From assembly GCF_004379255.2 (NCBI RefSeq), contig NC_056044.1:7480001-7544000 (forward strand): DNA of 64,000 bases, read 5' to 3'. This DNA comes from Salvia splendens (Eukaryota; Streptophyta; Magnoliopsida; Lamiales; Lamiaceae). Below are positions 54,711 through 64,000 of this stretch, in pieces. Positions within the stretch are counted from its first letter, which is position 1. Each line of letters begins with the position of its first letter. A model generated the notes under the pieces. It ran no database searches. It was not told the origin of the DNA and saw only the letters and a list, made by a program, of their open reading frames with translations. Position numbers and translations under genes: made by a program.

Positions 54711-56306
54711 TGAAGTGTGGGGAGAATAGCAAAAGTGCTCGTGCGTGCTTCTGGTGTTATGCTAGGTCGAGATGCCAAGTCCTATGAATCCACTAGATCA
54801 CTTGGTCTAGGAACTCAAGAGAACACGGAATGCTCTGTCGTTGGGCACACTAAACTCCCCTTCAAAGATCCCTCAACCCGAATACTATGGATTAGTATAG
54901 AGAAGCAGGGGTCGATCCACGAAGATGGACACGTAAGAAAGCATTTAGAAACTTTGGACAATGGCGGCTGCTGCCACGCAAACTGGGTTGAGGTTTAACT
55001 ACGACTAGACCTAGGCAAGAAATGTAAACACTAGACCTAGGAAACTGTAAACATGCTGAGATAAAACATCATCAAGACTACGGGATATTAAATTCTCTTC
55101 CTAGACCGTGTAAATTGCTACCTAATAGAACCAGACATGAAGCATATAACAGTGGGGACCATAATTCCAGAATTAGCAAGTACGACAGAAAGGCTGCAAA
55201 TAACAAACTGAAACTCTAACTAACGACGACATGCATTTTTTTAACTGAATCAAAAACGAAGATGAAGAAAACAGAGCACGTACCTAGATTCGAATAGAAT
55301 ATAAAAGTTGGGTTGTCGGAAACTTACAACAAACCGGAAATAACACAGATCTACATATACTAGACGGAATGAAATGAAAACACGAAGGCTAGGCATAAAT
55401 TTAAACCAACTCTGCTCAGATTCACGTCGGATGCTTAATCCACTCCGGATCTAAGCGATCCGAACCAAACAACAACCTCAATCAACTCCATATCTTCCGA
55501 TCTAACAGATCTACTCCGATCAACACCGAATTCAAACGATTCCAATCAACTCAGCTACAACACCGAATTCAAACCTCCGATTCAACCACCAACAAACTCT
55601 GATCAACCCGATCCAGCCATTACTCTGCACAGATTCAGTGAGTAATTGCGAAACGCATCCAACACAAGTAAACTAACTCAAACTCCAGAAAATCACAGGA
55701 GTGAAATCAGAAATCAACATCAACGACATAACAAAAAATTAAACTTGCATTAAACACAAAAATAGTCGGTAAAAACAGAGAGCCGAGCTCCGAACAGCGA
55801 AGCTCGGTGAAATCCACAAAATACGAGGAATTAAAATGGAACTTGTTTCTTCGCCCTCGACAGGACGGTGTTACAACCCAACTGTAATGCGAGAAAGCGA
55901 AAAGTGAACCCAAAATGCAAACCCCCAGAATTTCCCTCTAAAGAACCCAAGTGTATAAAAGAAAAGTGAGCTACGAGCCACAGACTGTTAATGAGGCCTC
56001 TACCCCAGAAGGTTCTTTCCTCCCTCCTTTCAGAATGCATGTTTCCTTCCTTATATAGGCGCGGACATAATCTTCTAGAAGCCTTTGTAGAAATCTCCAT
56101 TCTACCCTTCAACTCCGAGATTTCCTCCGTCTTGCAATTTTCCTCCACAATGCTCACTTCTTCGTCAGTTTCCTCGGACATGTGATTGTCCTCTTCTTTT
56201 CCTGAACTTGGTGAAATTCTTCTACACACCTGGCTTAAAATGTGTGTTAGACCCAGTAAATCCATGAATTTATCCCCTAGACCTATGCATGAAATTAGCC
56301 TTATCA
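54711..56306 (-). repeat. Athila 5' LTR
   Basis: 1596 bp. It is the longer of the two LTRs because of short insertions near 54925 and 55915. Confidence 0.9.
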
Positions 56307-56323
56307 ACATCCTTCCTATTGCA

Positions 56324-57536
56324 ATGAATAATCGCAATCGAGTTGTTCAGCTCCCAACTGAGGACACATCTAGTCCATATTTCCTTCATCCGAGTGATAA
56401 TCCGGGAATCACACTTGTTCCACAACAACTCACTGGATCTAATTATGCAGCTTGGAGCAGATCCTTCAGCACTGCTCCCCTCGCCAAAAATAAGCTTGTG
56501 TTTGTTGATGGATCCATTCTTTGTCCGGCTCGTGATGATCTTCTCTATCAGACATAGATTCGTTGCAATAGCATGGTGATTTCATGGCTCCGCAACTCTG
56601 TTTCTTCACAAATATGCTCGAGCATCATGTACCTCGATGATGCATATGCAATTTGGTTCGATCTGAAAGAGCGTTTCTCCACTGGTGATTCAGCTCGAAT
56701 TTACCAACTTCGACAACAACTCATGTCTCTCTCTCAAGGATCCTCTGATGTCAACACATATTTTACCAATCTCCGTATACTATGGGATGAATACAAAAAT
56801 TCCCAGCCTACTTCATGGTGTACATGTGCTAGATGCACTTGTGATAGTGCTTCAAAGTGGAATCAACATCAAGAGAATGAATGCACTATGCAATTTCTTA
56901 TTGGCTTGAATGCATCTTTCTCTCAGCTTAGATCTCACATCCTCTCAATGATTCCTCTACCTTCTTTATCTAAGGTTTTCTCATTGGTGATTCAGGAAGA
57001 GAGACAGAAATTGATTGATGGAAACAACATATCTTCTGCTCCTGCTCGAGCTCCAGTCACAAGTGAATTGCCTTTTGCTAATGCAGCATCTTCATTTGGC
57101 AGAGGCTATAACAAATTCTTATGCTCTCACTGTGGAAGAACTAATCATCCGGTTGAGAAATATTTCATTCTTCATGGTTTTCCACCTGGATTTGGCAGAG
57201 GAAATGGAAAATATCCACAATCGTCTGGCTTTGCAAAACCTCCACAACCATCTGGATTTGCTGGAACTTCTAATCCTCATCAGCAACGGTCTGTTAATCT
57301 TGTTGAAGACACTGCTAATCTGCCAAGTTTTGATCAATATCAACAGCTCATTAGCCTCTTGCAGAGCCATAAACTCCACAATCCCCCCTCCAGCCACTAC
57401 TCCAGTCAGTGATCTCCCTACTCAATCATCAACTCCTGTCTCAAACAACTTCTTTGGTACTGTTTTCTTCACTCATTCCAGAAATTCTATTTCATCTTCT
57501 TGTTCAAGCTCATCTACATGGATCCTAGATACATGA
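56324..57536 (+). pseudogene. outer copia gag and protease start, broken
   Basis: The ATG at 56324 begins a copia gag (LVPQQLTGSNYAAWSR). TAG at 56555 interrupts it, in frame with what follows (MVISWLRNSV, YAIWFDLKERFS, ILWDEYKNSQP). A zinc knuckle is present with a damaged last ligand (CSHCGRTNHPVEKYF). A frameshift lies near 57380, then SSTWILDT and a TGA at 57534 inside the protease active-site motif. The spacer between the LTR and this gag is interrupted by the Athila element. Confidence 0.85.
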
Positions 57537-58536
57537 GCTACTCATCATGTATGCTATGATCAATCTCTCTTCAACTCTACCTCACCAATAGCAAATGCAT
57601 CAGTAAATCTTCCCAATGGCAACACAGCTCAAGTCACTTATCTAGGTACTGTAAAACTTACCCCTCACATCACTCTTTCTCCTGTTCTACATGTTCCATC
57701 TTTTTCATTCAATCTGATTTCAGTCAGTGCACTCATCCAAAATTCAGCCTGCATTGTCACTTTCACTCACAATAACTTCCAAATTCAGGAAGCTTCACTG
57801 GGGGACAGTGATTGGGAAGGGTAATCGAGTTGGGAACCTCTACATTTTTGAGTTTTCAGAACCATTATGCTATAGCACAGATACATCTCAGCCTTCCTCC
57901 AGAGATAGTGTTACACCTTGTTTGATTTCTACTTCTGTAAACTCTGTTGTAAGCCTTGATATTTGGCATCAACGATTGGGTCATCCTTCATTCAATAAAA
58001 TGAAACTATTATCCAATATTTTGTCTACATCCAACTCACATCTTACTACATGTCAGATTTGTCCCATTGCCAAACAAAAGAAACGTCCCTTCCCTATCTC
58101 AAAATACACTTCATCTGAGATTTTTTATATGATTCATTGTGATGTATGGGGACCTTTTTCTACCCCTACACACGATGGTTTCAAATATTTCTTAACCATA
58201 GTTGATGATTTCTCACGCTTTTTTTGGACTTTCCTTCTCATACACAAATCTGAAGTCCAATCTGTCTTAACTCAGTTTTTTTCTACTGTCTACACTCAAT
58301 TCTCCAAGAAAATAAAATTCATAAGAAGTGACAATGCACCTGAATTCAACCTCCATTCCCTCCTTTCAGCCTATGGGACTATAGCTCAGCATTCTTGTGT
58401 GGAAACTCCACAACAAAATGTACGAGTTGAGAGGAAACATCAGCATTTACTCAATTTAGCCCGCAACCTCTTATTTCAGTCCCATTTGCCCATTCCTTTC
58501 TGGGGAGAGTGCATCCTCACAACCTCTTTCTCATAA
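57537..58536 (+). pseudogene. outer copia protease remainder and integrase
   Basis: The protease rest (ATHHVCYD) is in one frame; a shift near 57800 leads to the integrase frame (57727-58536): GAG-pre-integrase DIWHQRLGHPSFNKMK, then CDVWGPFSTP, FLTIVDDFSRFFWTF, IRSDNAPEF and [14 protein letters not shown], where the usual Gly of QQNG has changed. It breaks again at about 58515. Confidence 0.85.
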
Positions 58537-59246
58537 ATAGAACTCCATCATCTGTTCTACCAGATCATATAACTCCTTTTCAAGCCCTCTTCAAAAAGCC
58601 TCCATCATACACACATCTAAAAGTCTTTAGATGTCTTTGCTTTGCATCCACTTTGGACAAAAGCAAACACAAATTCTCTCCCAGAGCTATCAAGTGCATT
58701 TTCATTGGATATCCCTCTGGCTACAAAGGATACAAAGTCATGAATATAGACACCAATGACATTTTCATAAGCAGAAATGTCTCATTTCATGAATCTGAAT
58801 TTCCCCTTTCTTCTAAGCCTCAGTCAGTTTTTCCAACAGATATCTCACATTCTTCCAACCAATCTCCTGCTCACACTAACATTCCCACACCTATCATTCC
58901 ACAAAATGAGCCCAACTCTTCCATATCTACTCTCTCAAAATCTGGGAGATCACTCAAAACTCCAACTCATCTCACTGATTACATTTGTAACTCAGTAACT
59001 ACCTCCTCTAAATACCCCATCTCATCTTATTTTTCTCTATCAAAATTATCTCAGCCATATCTCAACTTCATTAGCCTTCTCTCTATTCTCACTGAACCCT
59101 CATCATATAAAAAGGCCTCTCAATGCCCAGAGTGGGTTTTGGCCATGCAAGATGAGCTGCAAGCTTTGATCAGAACCAATACTTGGTTGATCACATATCT
59201 GCCCCAGGCAAGATACCTATCTCTTGCAAATGGGTGTATAAGATAA
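58509..59246 (+). pseudogene. outer copia integrase C-terminus and spacer
   Basis: [12 protein letters not shown], the copia-typical [30 protein letters not shown] and HESEFPLS, then a Ser/Pro-rich linker. It passes into the RT frame after 59183, where the two frames overlap. Confidence 0.83.
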
Positions 59247-60604
59247 AATTCAAATCTGATGCCACTATGGAAAGATACAAGGCACGTTTAGTTGCCAAAG
59301 GCTTCACTCAACAGGCTGATGTTGATTACCATGACACTTTCTCACCTGTTGCAAAACTCACCAAAGTTAAGTTGATGCTATCTCTTGCAGCCATAAAAGG
59401 ATGGTCCTTGGCTCATCTAGACATCAATAATGCATTCTTGTATGGGGATTTGGATGAAGAAATCTACATGACTCTACCCCCTGGTCTGATTATCACAGAT
59501 CCTCCACCAGGTTCTGGTCAGCTTGTTTGCAGGTTGAAAAAATCTCTATACGACCTCAAACAAGCTTCCAGACAAAGGTACCTCAAATTCTCTCAGGTTT
59601 TAGCTGGTTTTGATTTGGTCCAATCTGAATCTGACCATTCCTTCTTCTTCAAACATTCCTCAGCTGGAAAATTCTTTGGAGTTGTTATTTATGTTGATGA
59701 TATTTTGGTGGCTAGCAGTGAGGAATCCTTGATCTCTGAGTTTAAAGCCTTCATTACCAACCACTTTAAGTTCAAGGATCTTGGTAAACCTAAATACTTT
59801 CTTGGTATTGAGATAGCAAGAAATGGAACTGGAATTTTTATCTCTCGACACAAATATGCACTTGATCTTGTAACCGATGCTGGATTACTTGGTTGCAAAC
59901 CAGCAGCCACTCCCATGGATTCCATCAAACAGCTGCAGATGGATGCAGGAGAACCCATTCTTGATCCAACAGTATATAGAAGACTCATTGGAAGACTTGT
60001 ATATCCCTGCATCACACGACCTGACATCACTTTTGCTGTAAACAAGCTCAGCCAATTCTTGTCTAAACCCTGCTCAGACCATCTACTCGCTGCTGAAAGA
60101 GTTCTCATGTACTTAAAGGGAACAATAGGCCATGGTCTTTTCTATTCAGCCCAGGCAGATCCATCTTTAAGCATCTTCTCTAATGCTGATTTGGCTGGCT
60201 GTCCAGATACTAGAAGATCAATCTCTGGTTTTTATCTATTTATGGGCACTTCCTTGATTTCATGGAGATCCAAGAAGCAACATATTGTCTCTAGATCTTC
60301 AGTCGAGGCCGAATATAGATCAATGACCCTTGCTTGCTGCGAAGTGGTATGGATTATTGCCTTACTCAAAGATTTTGCCTTGGAAGTAAAGAAGCTGGTT
60401 CCATTGTATTGTGATAGTCCGGCTGCTGTTCACATCAACACCAATCCCGTATTTCACGAGCGCACTAAACACATTGAAATTGATTGCCACACCGTTCGAG
60501 ACAAGATCCTTGAAGGAGTGATCAAAACAGTTCATGTTCACAATAATCTACAGCTTGCTGATATTTTCACTAAACCTCTAGCCATTACTCCTTTCGACCT
60601 CTAG
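59183..60604 (+). pseudogene. outer copia reverse transcriptase and RNase H
   Basis: The longest surviving frame: [33 protein letters not shown] start, LAHLDINNAFLYGDL, VVIYVDDILVAS (catalytic DD kept), a leucine-rich thumb, and RNase H with SRSSVEAEYRSMTLAC and HIEIDCHTVRDKI. It ends at 60604, 70 bp before the 3' LTR. This frame is open, but the gag and integrase breaks make the element dead. Confidence 0.9.
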
Positions 60605-60674
60605 CCACTACTCCTTTCAACAATCTGTTGTTCAAGATGGACTTTAAGAGTCTATATAGTCCATCTTAAGGGGG

Positions 60675-61004
60675 TCTATTAATGATGCTATCTCATCACC
60701 TTCATCATACAGCTGCAACCATCTTCATCATCATCCTCACGCAGCTGCAATCAACCATGCAGCCTCATACAAACGACCATGCACCTCACCTACACTTGAG
60801 CTCTGCTATGGAATGAGAAGAGAAGTTGGAAGTTAGTTTGTGATAGCTGGAAGTTAGTTAGTTAGTTAAGTATGTTTGTTAGCTATGCACTGAATATATA
60901 AGGTGTGTTGTACACTTTTGAATTCATTGAATAAAAGTTTTCATCATTCTCTCAAATATCGTTTCTCTCTTTCTCTGTATTCATGAAGTTAATCTTCATA
61001 AGTT
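60675..61004 (+). repeat. outer copia 3' LTR
   Basis: Mate of 41775-42108, preceded by the AAGGGGG polypurine tract. Confidence 0.82.
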
Positions 61005-61735
61005 GTTTAGTTTCCTTTGCAGTTGAGCGTCGGTGTCAGTTTTGCCACGAGTAGTAATCAAAGACCATTAAGGTTAAATTGGTGAATTTGTGAGGTCACA
61101 CCGGTCGTAAGGCGACATTTAAATTCAATTGTGAGTAGTTTTTTTTTTCGGTATTTTTTCTATACAATAAGTAGTTTGATATCTGAAGGTTTCTTTTTTC
61201 TCACATAAAAATAATCACAAAACAAAAATTTCTCACAGACTGCACTCTGTACTGAACTTCCAATTGCCCTCTCTCCCTAGAAGAGAGCAATACCAGACTC
61301 GTGGATTATTAGATAAACACGGTTATTTTCGGATAGGAAATTTGATTCGAAGATTGCGCCTCCAAATTCAGGTTAGTTTCAATTGGGTATCTATTTTTCC
61401 CCTAGATTTCATTTTTTATTTTTTGTAAAAATTAGTGATTGTTCTTTTTTTGTGATGTTTTTCTATGTGGTGTTCACAGATCTGAAGAGTGAGATTATAG
61501 TTGTCGTGAATAAGCACATTTATAGATATATGTTTCATGCTTTGGATGGTTTGGATAAAATAGAGGTTGATTTACTGAGGTTTTGGTGGTTATGGCGGAA
61601 ATCTAAATCTGCTGATTGTATAAGTTTCACAGGCTTAGAATTGTAAAACTCGTTGGTTTGATAGATCTCTTGTTTTAGTTTGTTAGCTAGGATTAGCGCA
61701 GAAGAAGGTTGTTTTAGTGTGAAAATTTGCGAGAA
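61005..61735 (+). other. promoter and 5' UTR of the PNRC-like gene
   Basis: A plausible 5' UTR intron has its donor in CAGGTTAGTTTC at 61372 and its acceptor TTCACAG ending at 61479. This is inferred from motifs only. Confidence 0.45.
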
Positions 61736-62344
61736 ATGGAAACATTAGTTGTTGTTGCTCATCACAGAAATCATCAGTACCATGGCAGAAGCCGTGACTA
61801 TGGTTTAAGTTCAACAAGGTTTGGGTCATGTTCACCACCTACGGGTGGTTTTCGAGGAATTAATTGTAGGACATTTCATTCTGGAGAAGGATTGCTCTCA
61901 CCTCCACCCAAATCTTGCTCGAGTAAAACAAAATCCCTTGTTACTAAAAAGGCCTTTTGCCCTTCTTTGTCGCCTAACACTCCATCCCCATCTGTTTGTG
62001 AAAACCCGAAAATGCTGAAAGGAATTGCTATTCCAATACTTATGGATACCAAGTTTGAGAGCAGGGATGAGGGGTTTCAATTTTCTGAGCTCTGGGCTGG
62101 ACCTGCTTATTCCAATTCACCTCCCCCAAGTTGTTTGCCAGTGCCTAAGTTCACACTGAAGCCTAAAAGAACTATTTCCCTTGACTTGCCGACTGTGGCA
62201 TCAGAAATTGATTTGCCTCTTTCACATTCTGCACCTGCCTCCCCTAGGGAGTGCAGTCCTTCTCCGAGTGATTTGTTTGATATTGCTGATTCTGCGACGA
62301 AGACCCTGCGCCGCATGCTTAATCTTGATATTGATGATGAATGA
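61736..62344 (+). CDS. PNRC-like proline-rich protein
   Basis: 202 residues from the ATG at 61736; an upstream in-frame extension has no ATG. The protein is rich in Ser and Pro and carries SELWAGPAYSNSPPPSCLP (residues 117-135), followed by VPKF. This matches the plant group related to the proline-rich nuclear receptor coactivator family (PNRC, PF15365). In animals, the SPPPxxLPxPxF motif binds the decapping activator DCP1 and links to mRNA decay; that role here is an inference. The C-terminus ends in ATKTLRRMLNLDIDDE, a short conserved helix seen in the same plant proteins. No membrane or signal segment. Confidence 0.78.
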   Translation: METLVVVAHHRNHQYHGRSRDYGLSSTRFGSCSPPTGGFRGINCRTFHSGEGLLSPPPKSCSSKTKSLVTKKAFCPSLSPNTPSPSVCENPKMLKGIAIPILMDTKFESRDEGFQFSELWAGPAYSNSPPPSCLPVPKFTLKPKRTISLDLPTVASEIDLPLSHSAPASPRECSPSPSDLFDIADSATKTLRRMLNLDIDDE

Positions 62345-63927
62345 AGTGTTGGTGGTGGTGGGTGTAAATAAGGAAAATAGCTTACTGTGTAGCTCAGTAG
62401 TGGTAGAGTTGAAGCATTGGTGTGTGGTAGTGCTGGAACTGCATTTCATTGATCAGTGATCTCCATATCTCTGGGACTGGTATTTCTTGTTTGGCTGGGG
62501 ATATTTGGTTTTGTTGCTCGGACAGGGATCTCACAAATGGAAGTTGTGAAATGGAAAACATGGGTTGATGAAGGATTCAATCATCGTTACTTAGTTGAGT
62601 ACTTATGGTTCGAAGTTCTTAAACTACTGAATTATTATCGATCAAATTTTCCGCTTGGGGAAACTAGATGCTATCGAAAGTGGCAATTTCAGCTTTCCAT
62701 TCATTTCTTCTCACCTTTCTAGTTTCCCCCCATAGTCAGAATATTTTATGCATAATGTACATATACTGCATAACCTAACTTGTTTAGTGTCAATAGTTTA
62801 CCTTTTTCTTTTCTCTATGCTTCCTTCCCAATCATCTGCTTAGCCCACTTGCACTTTCCTGTTCAGATACTCTTGTATTCCCGTACATTAGCTGTCTGAG
62901 TTGGTTCGGCGTCTTTTTTATCCTTCTTCCATTTTCTTCTTCTCTGCTTAGAGATGTTACTGACTTCTGATCTAGGTTTTCCCTTCGCCAATTTTCTTGG
63001 TTTTAAAAAAAGAAAAGTGGGAATGGGAATAGGGCAGTTGATCTTTTCTCTCGTAGTACTTCAGTCCAATAGTAGTTGAGTTTGCTCTTGCAAGCTTCGC
63101 CTTTCTCTTCGGTATGAGCTTTTTTTTTTCTTTTATTGCCTAGGGATGATCCTTTCTAAGCAGGTTTTACCTTTACCCCTTTCCTTGCTGGTCTTTAGTT
63201 CCATTGTCATTGGAGATTGTTGATTGTTTGAAGTTGTTCCCAGGTAATTATGTTTTGTAATTTTTGTCTATGAATATGTATTTCACTTGTAGAAACTAAT
63301 GTAATGCTCATTCCTTCTTTTTGCCAGTCAGAGCTGATGGAACATAAATGCTTCTGGAGGCCATTCCAGTATAGCGTATCGCTGATCTTTGTAGGCTGTG
63401 TTCTTTGTTTTAATCAGTGTGGTAGTCTGTCTTACTATGAAGTCTGAACATCTTAGTGTTATATCTGAGTCTTATGTTTCTTGTAGTTGTGATCTCTTGC
63501 CTTTGTTTTGTTGAGATGTTGTTTGGATTGTGTAGTTTTCTTATTGCCAAGCAAGTTATCCTTCCATTCTTGATTTCAAGTTAATCATTTAGTTTATTTG
63601 TGCTGTTTTTCTAGTATATTATGGTTTTGTCATTGAGGAGCCATTGAATATAGCTTTTGATCTCGTCAAATAAATGTTTGCTTATAATGATGGAAAATAT
63701 TATATATAGATATTTTTTGTCATTTACGTTATGCAGGTTACCTTTCATTTTATTTTTCTTTTTGAGTAATACTCTTTTGGATGGGGTCGGCTGACACACT
63801 CTTTTGGATGAGGGTCACAAAAAATATTTACATTTCCATTTTTTTGGCAAAACAAGTTAATAAGTCCTTGTACTTTTCGATAGGTCCTTATACAATTTTT
63901 CCGTTTTACCAAGTCCATGTACTTTTA
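62345..63927 (+). other. 3' UTR and downstream spacer of the PNRC-like gene
   Basis: The first few hundred bases are probably 3' UTR. CCAGGTAATTATG near 63240 and TTTTTGCCAG near 63328 look like intron borders of an extended 3' UTR or another transcript. A short open frame at 62456-62722 has no recognisable motif. Nothing else identified. Confidence 0.4.
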
Positions 63928-63929
63928 TA

Positions 63930-64000
63930 CTCCATCCGTTCCATTTTAGGAGTCTTAGTTGAGTTCGGCACGAGTTTTAAGAAATGTAAAGGAAAGTTAG
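63930..64000. mobile_element. Stowaway MITE, left part, runs off the window
   Basis: TA followed by CTCCATCCGTTCCATTTTAG and the GGCACGAGTTTTAAGAAAT block found in the copies at 20875 and 22688. Its right end is outside the window. Confidence 0.75.

Larger units (their letters stand above)
42256..56306 (-). mobile_element. Athila-type Ty3/gypsy element nested in copia
   Basis: 14,051 bp, 5-bp duplication ACATC (42251-42255 and 56307-56311), LTRs 42256-43804 and 54711-56306 beginning TGAAGTGTGG and ending CTTATCA. The PBS on minus (54708-54691) starts TGGCGTCGTTGCC, one base from the usual Athila site. Order on minus: gag, protease-RT-RNase H, integrase, then an Athila ORF in the env position. 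Multiple stops and LTR indels show that it is old and dead. Confidence 0.93.
41775..61004 (+). mobile_element. old Ty1/copia element hosting the Athila insertion
   Basis: LTR-like repeats of about 334 bp (41775-42108) and 330 bp (60675-61004) enclose a plus-strand copia gag-pol relic. The PBS TGGTATCAG starts at 42114, and a polypurine stretch TTAAGGGGG precedes 60675. Without the nested Athila the element is about 5.2 kb. The LTR borders are approximate, because a clean TG..CA and target duplication could not be fixed. Confidence 0.82.

Noticed and set aside
62456..62722. 88-residue open frame after the PNRC-like gene
   Set aside because: No recognisable motif or splice context; more likely 3' UTR.

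Overview
This is plant nuclear DNA, most likely from a eudicot. The evidence is interrupted genes with GT-AG introns, ribosomal-protein promoters carrying telobox and site II motifs, plant-specific families (fasciclin-AGP, DUF868, SMP-type LEA, plant PNRC-like), and a plant set of transposons. I cannot name the species. About 70% of the window is transposable element; eight host loci lie between the insertions.

Layout, left to right. A two-FAS1-domain fasciclin-like arabinogalactan gene (600-1643, minus) is followed by a DUF868 gene with a frameshift (1768-2606, minus). A fold-back MITE is split by a complete 1.2 kb hAT element with 8-bp TSD (4355-5548). Next is a decayed PIF/Harbinger element that keeps only a broken transposase (5728-7597). 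The 40S ribosomal protein S24 gene (five coding exons, 9003-15780, plus) is stretched by an intact Ty1/copia element with apparently identical LTRs (9413-14749) in its second intron. After MITE-rich spacer comes the convergent 40S ribosomal protein S18 gene (four coding exons, 19636-22323, minus), whose large intron holds a Stowaway that itself contains a hAT-like element. A small SMP-type LEA gene (24373-35907, plus) is cut in its coding sequence by an 11.1 kb Ty3/gypsy element of Tat type (24567-35676). That element carries, between pol and the 3' LTR and on the opposite strand, what reads as a four-exon gene of about 828 codons.

The right half has an intronless small-heat-shock-like gene (37306-37776, minus), several MITEs, and a second Harbinger element that carries only the other protein, the SANT/NAM-associated ORF1 (39954-41695). 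An old copia element (about 41775-61004) follows, with a 14 kb Athila-type gypsy element (42256-56306) nested in its leader. The window ends with a PNRC-like proline-rich gene (61736-62344, plus) and its downstream region.

Age order: the copia in RPS24 (LTRs identical as far as I can read) and the Tat gypsy in the LEA gene (about 4 differences in 771 bp, intact ORFs) are young. The Athila element (LTRs of 1549 and 1596 bp, several stops) is old, and its copia host is older still. The most notable points are the spliced antisense gene in the Tat element, the identical 20-bp primer-site stretch and common U5 motif in young elements of two different superfamilies, the split Harbinger pair, and the precise disruption of the LEA gene. 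All calls come from reading the sequence; no database search was run.
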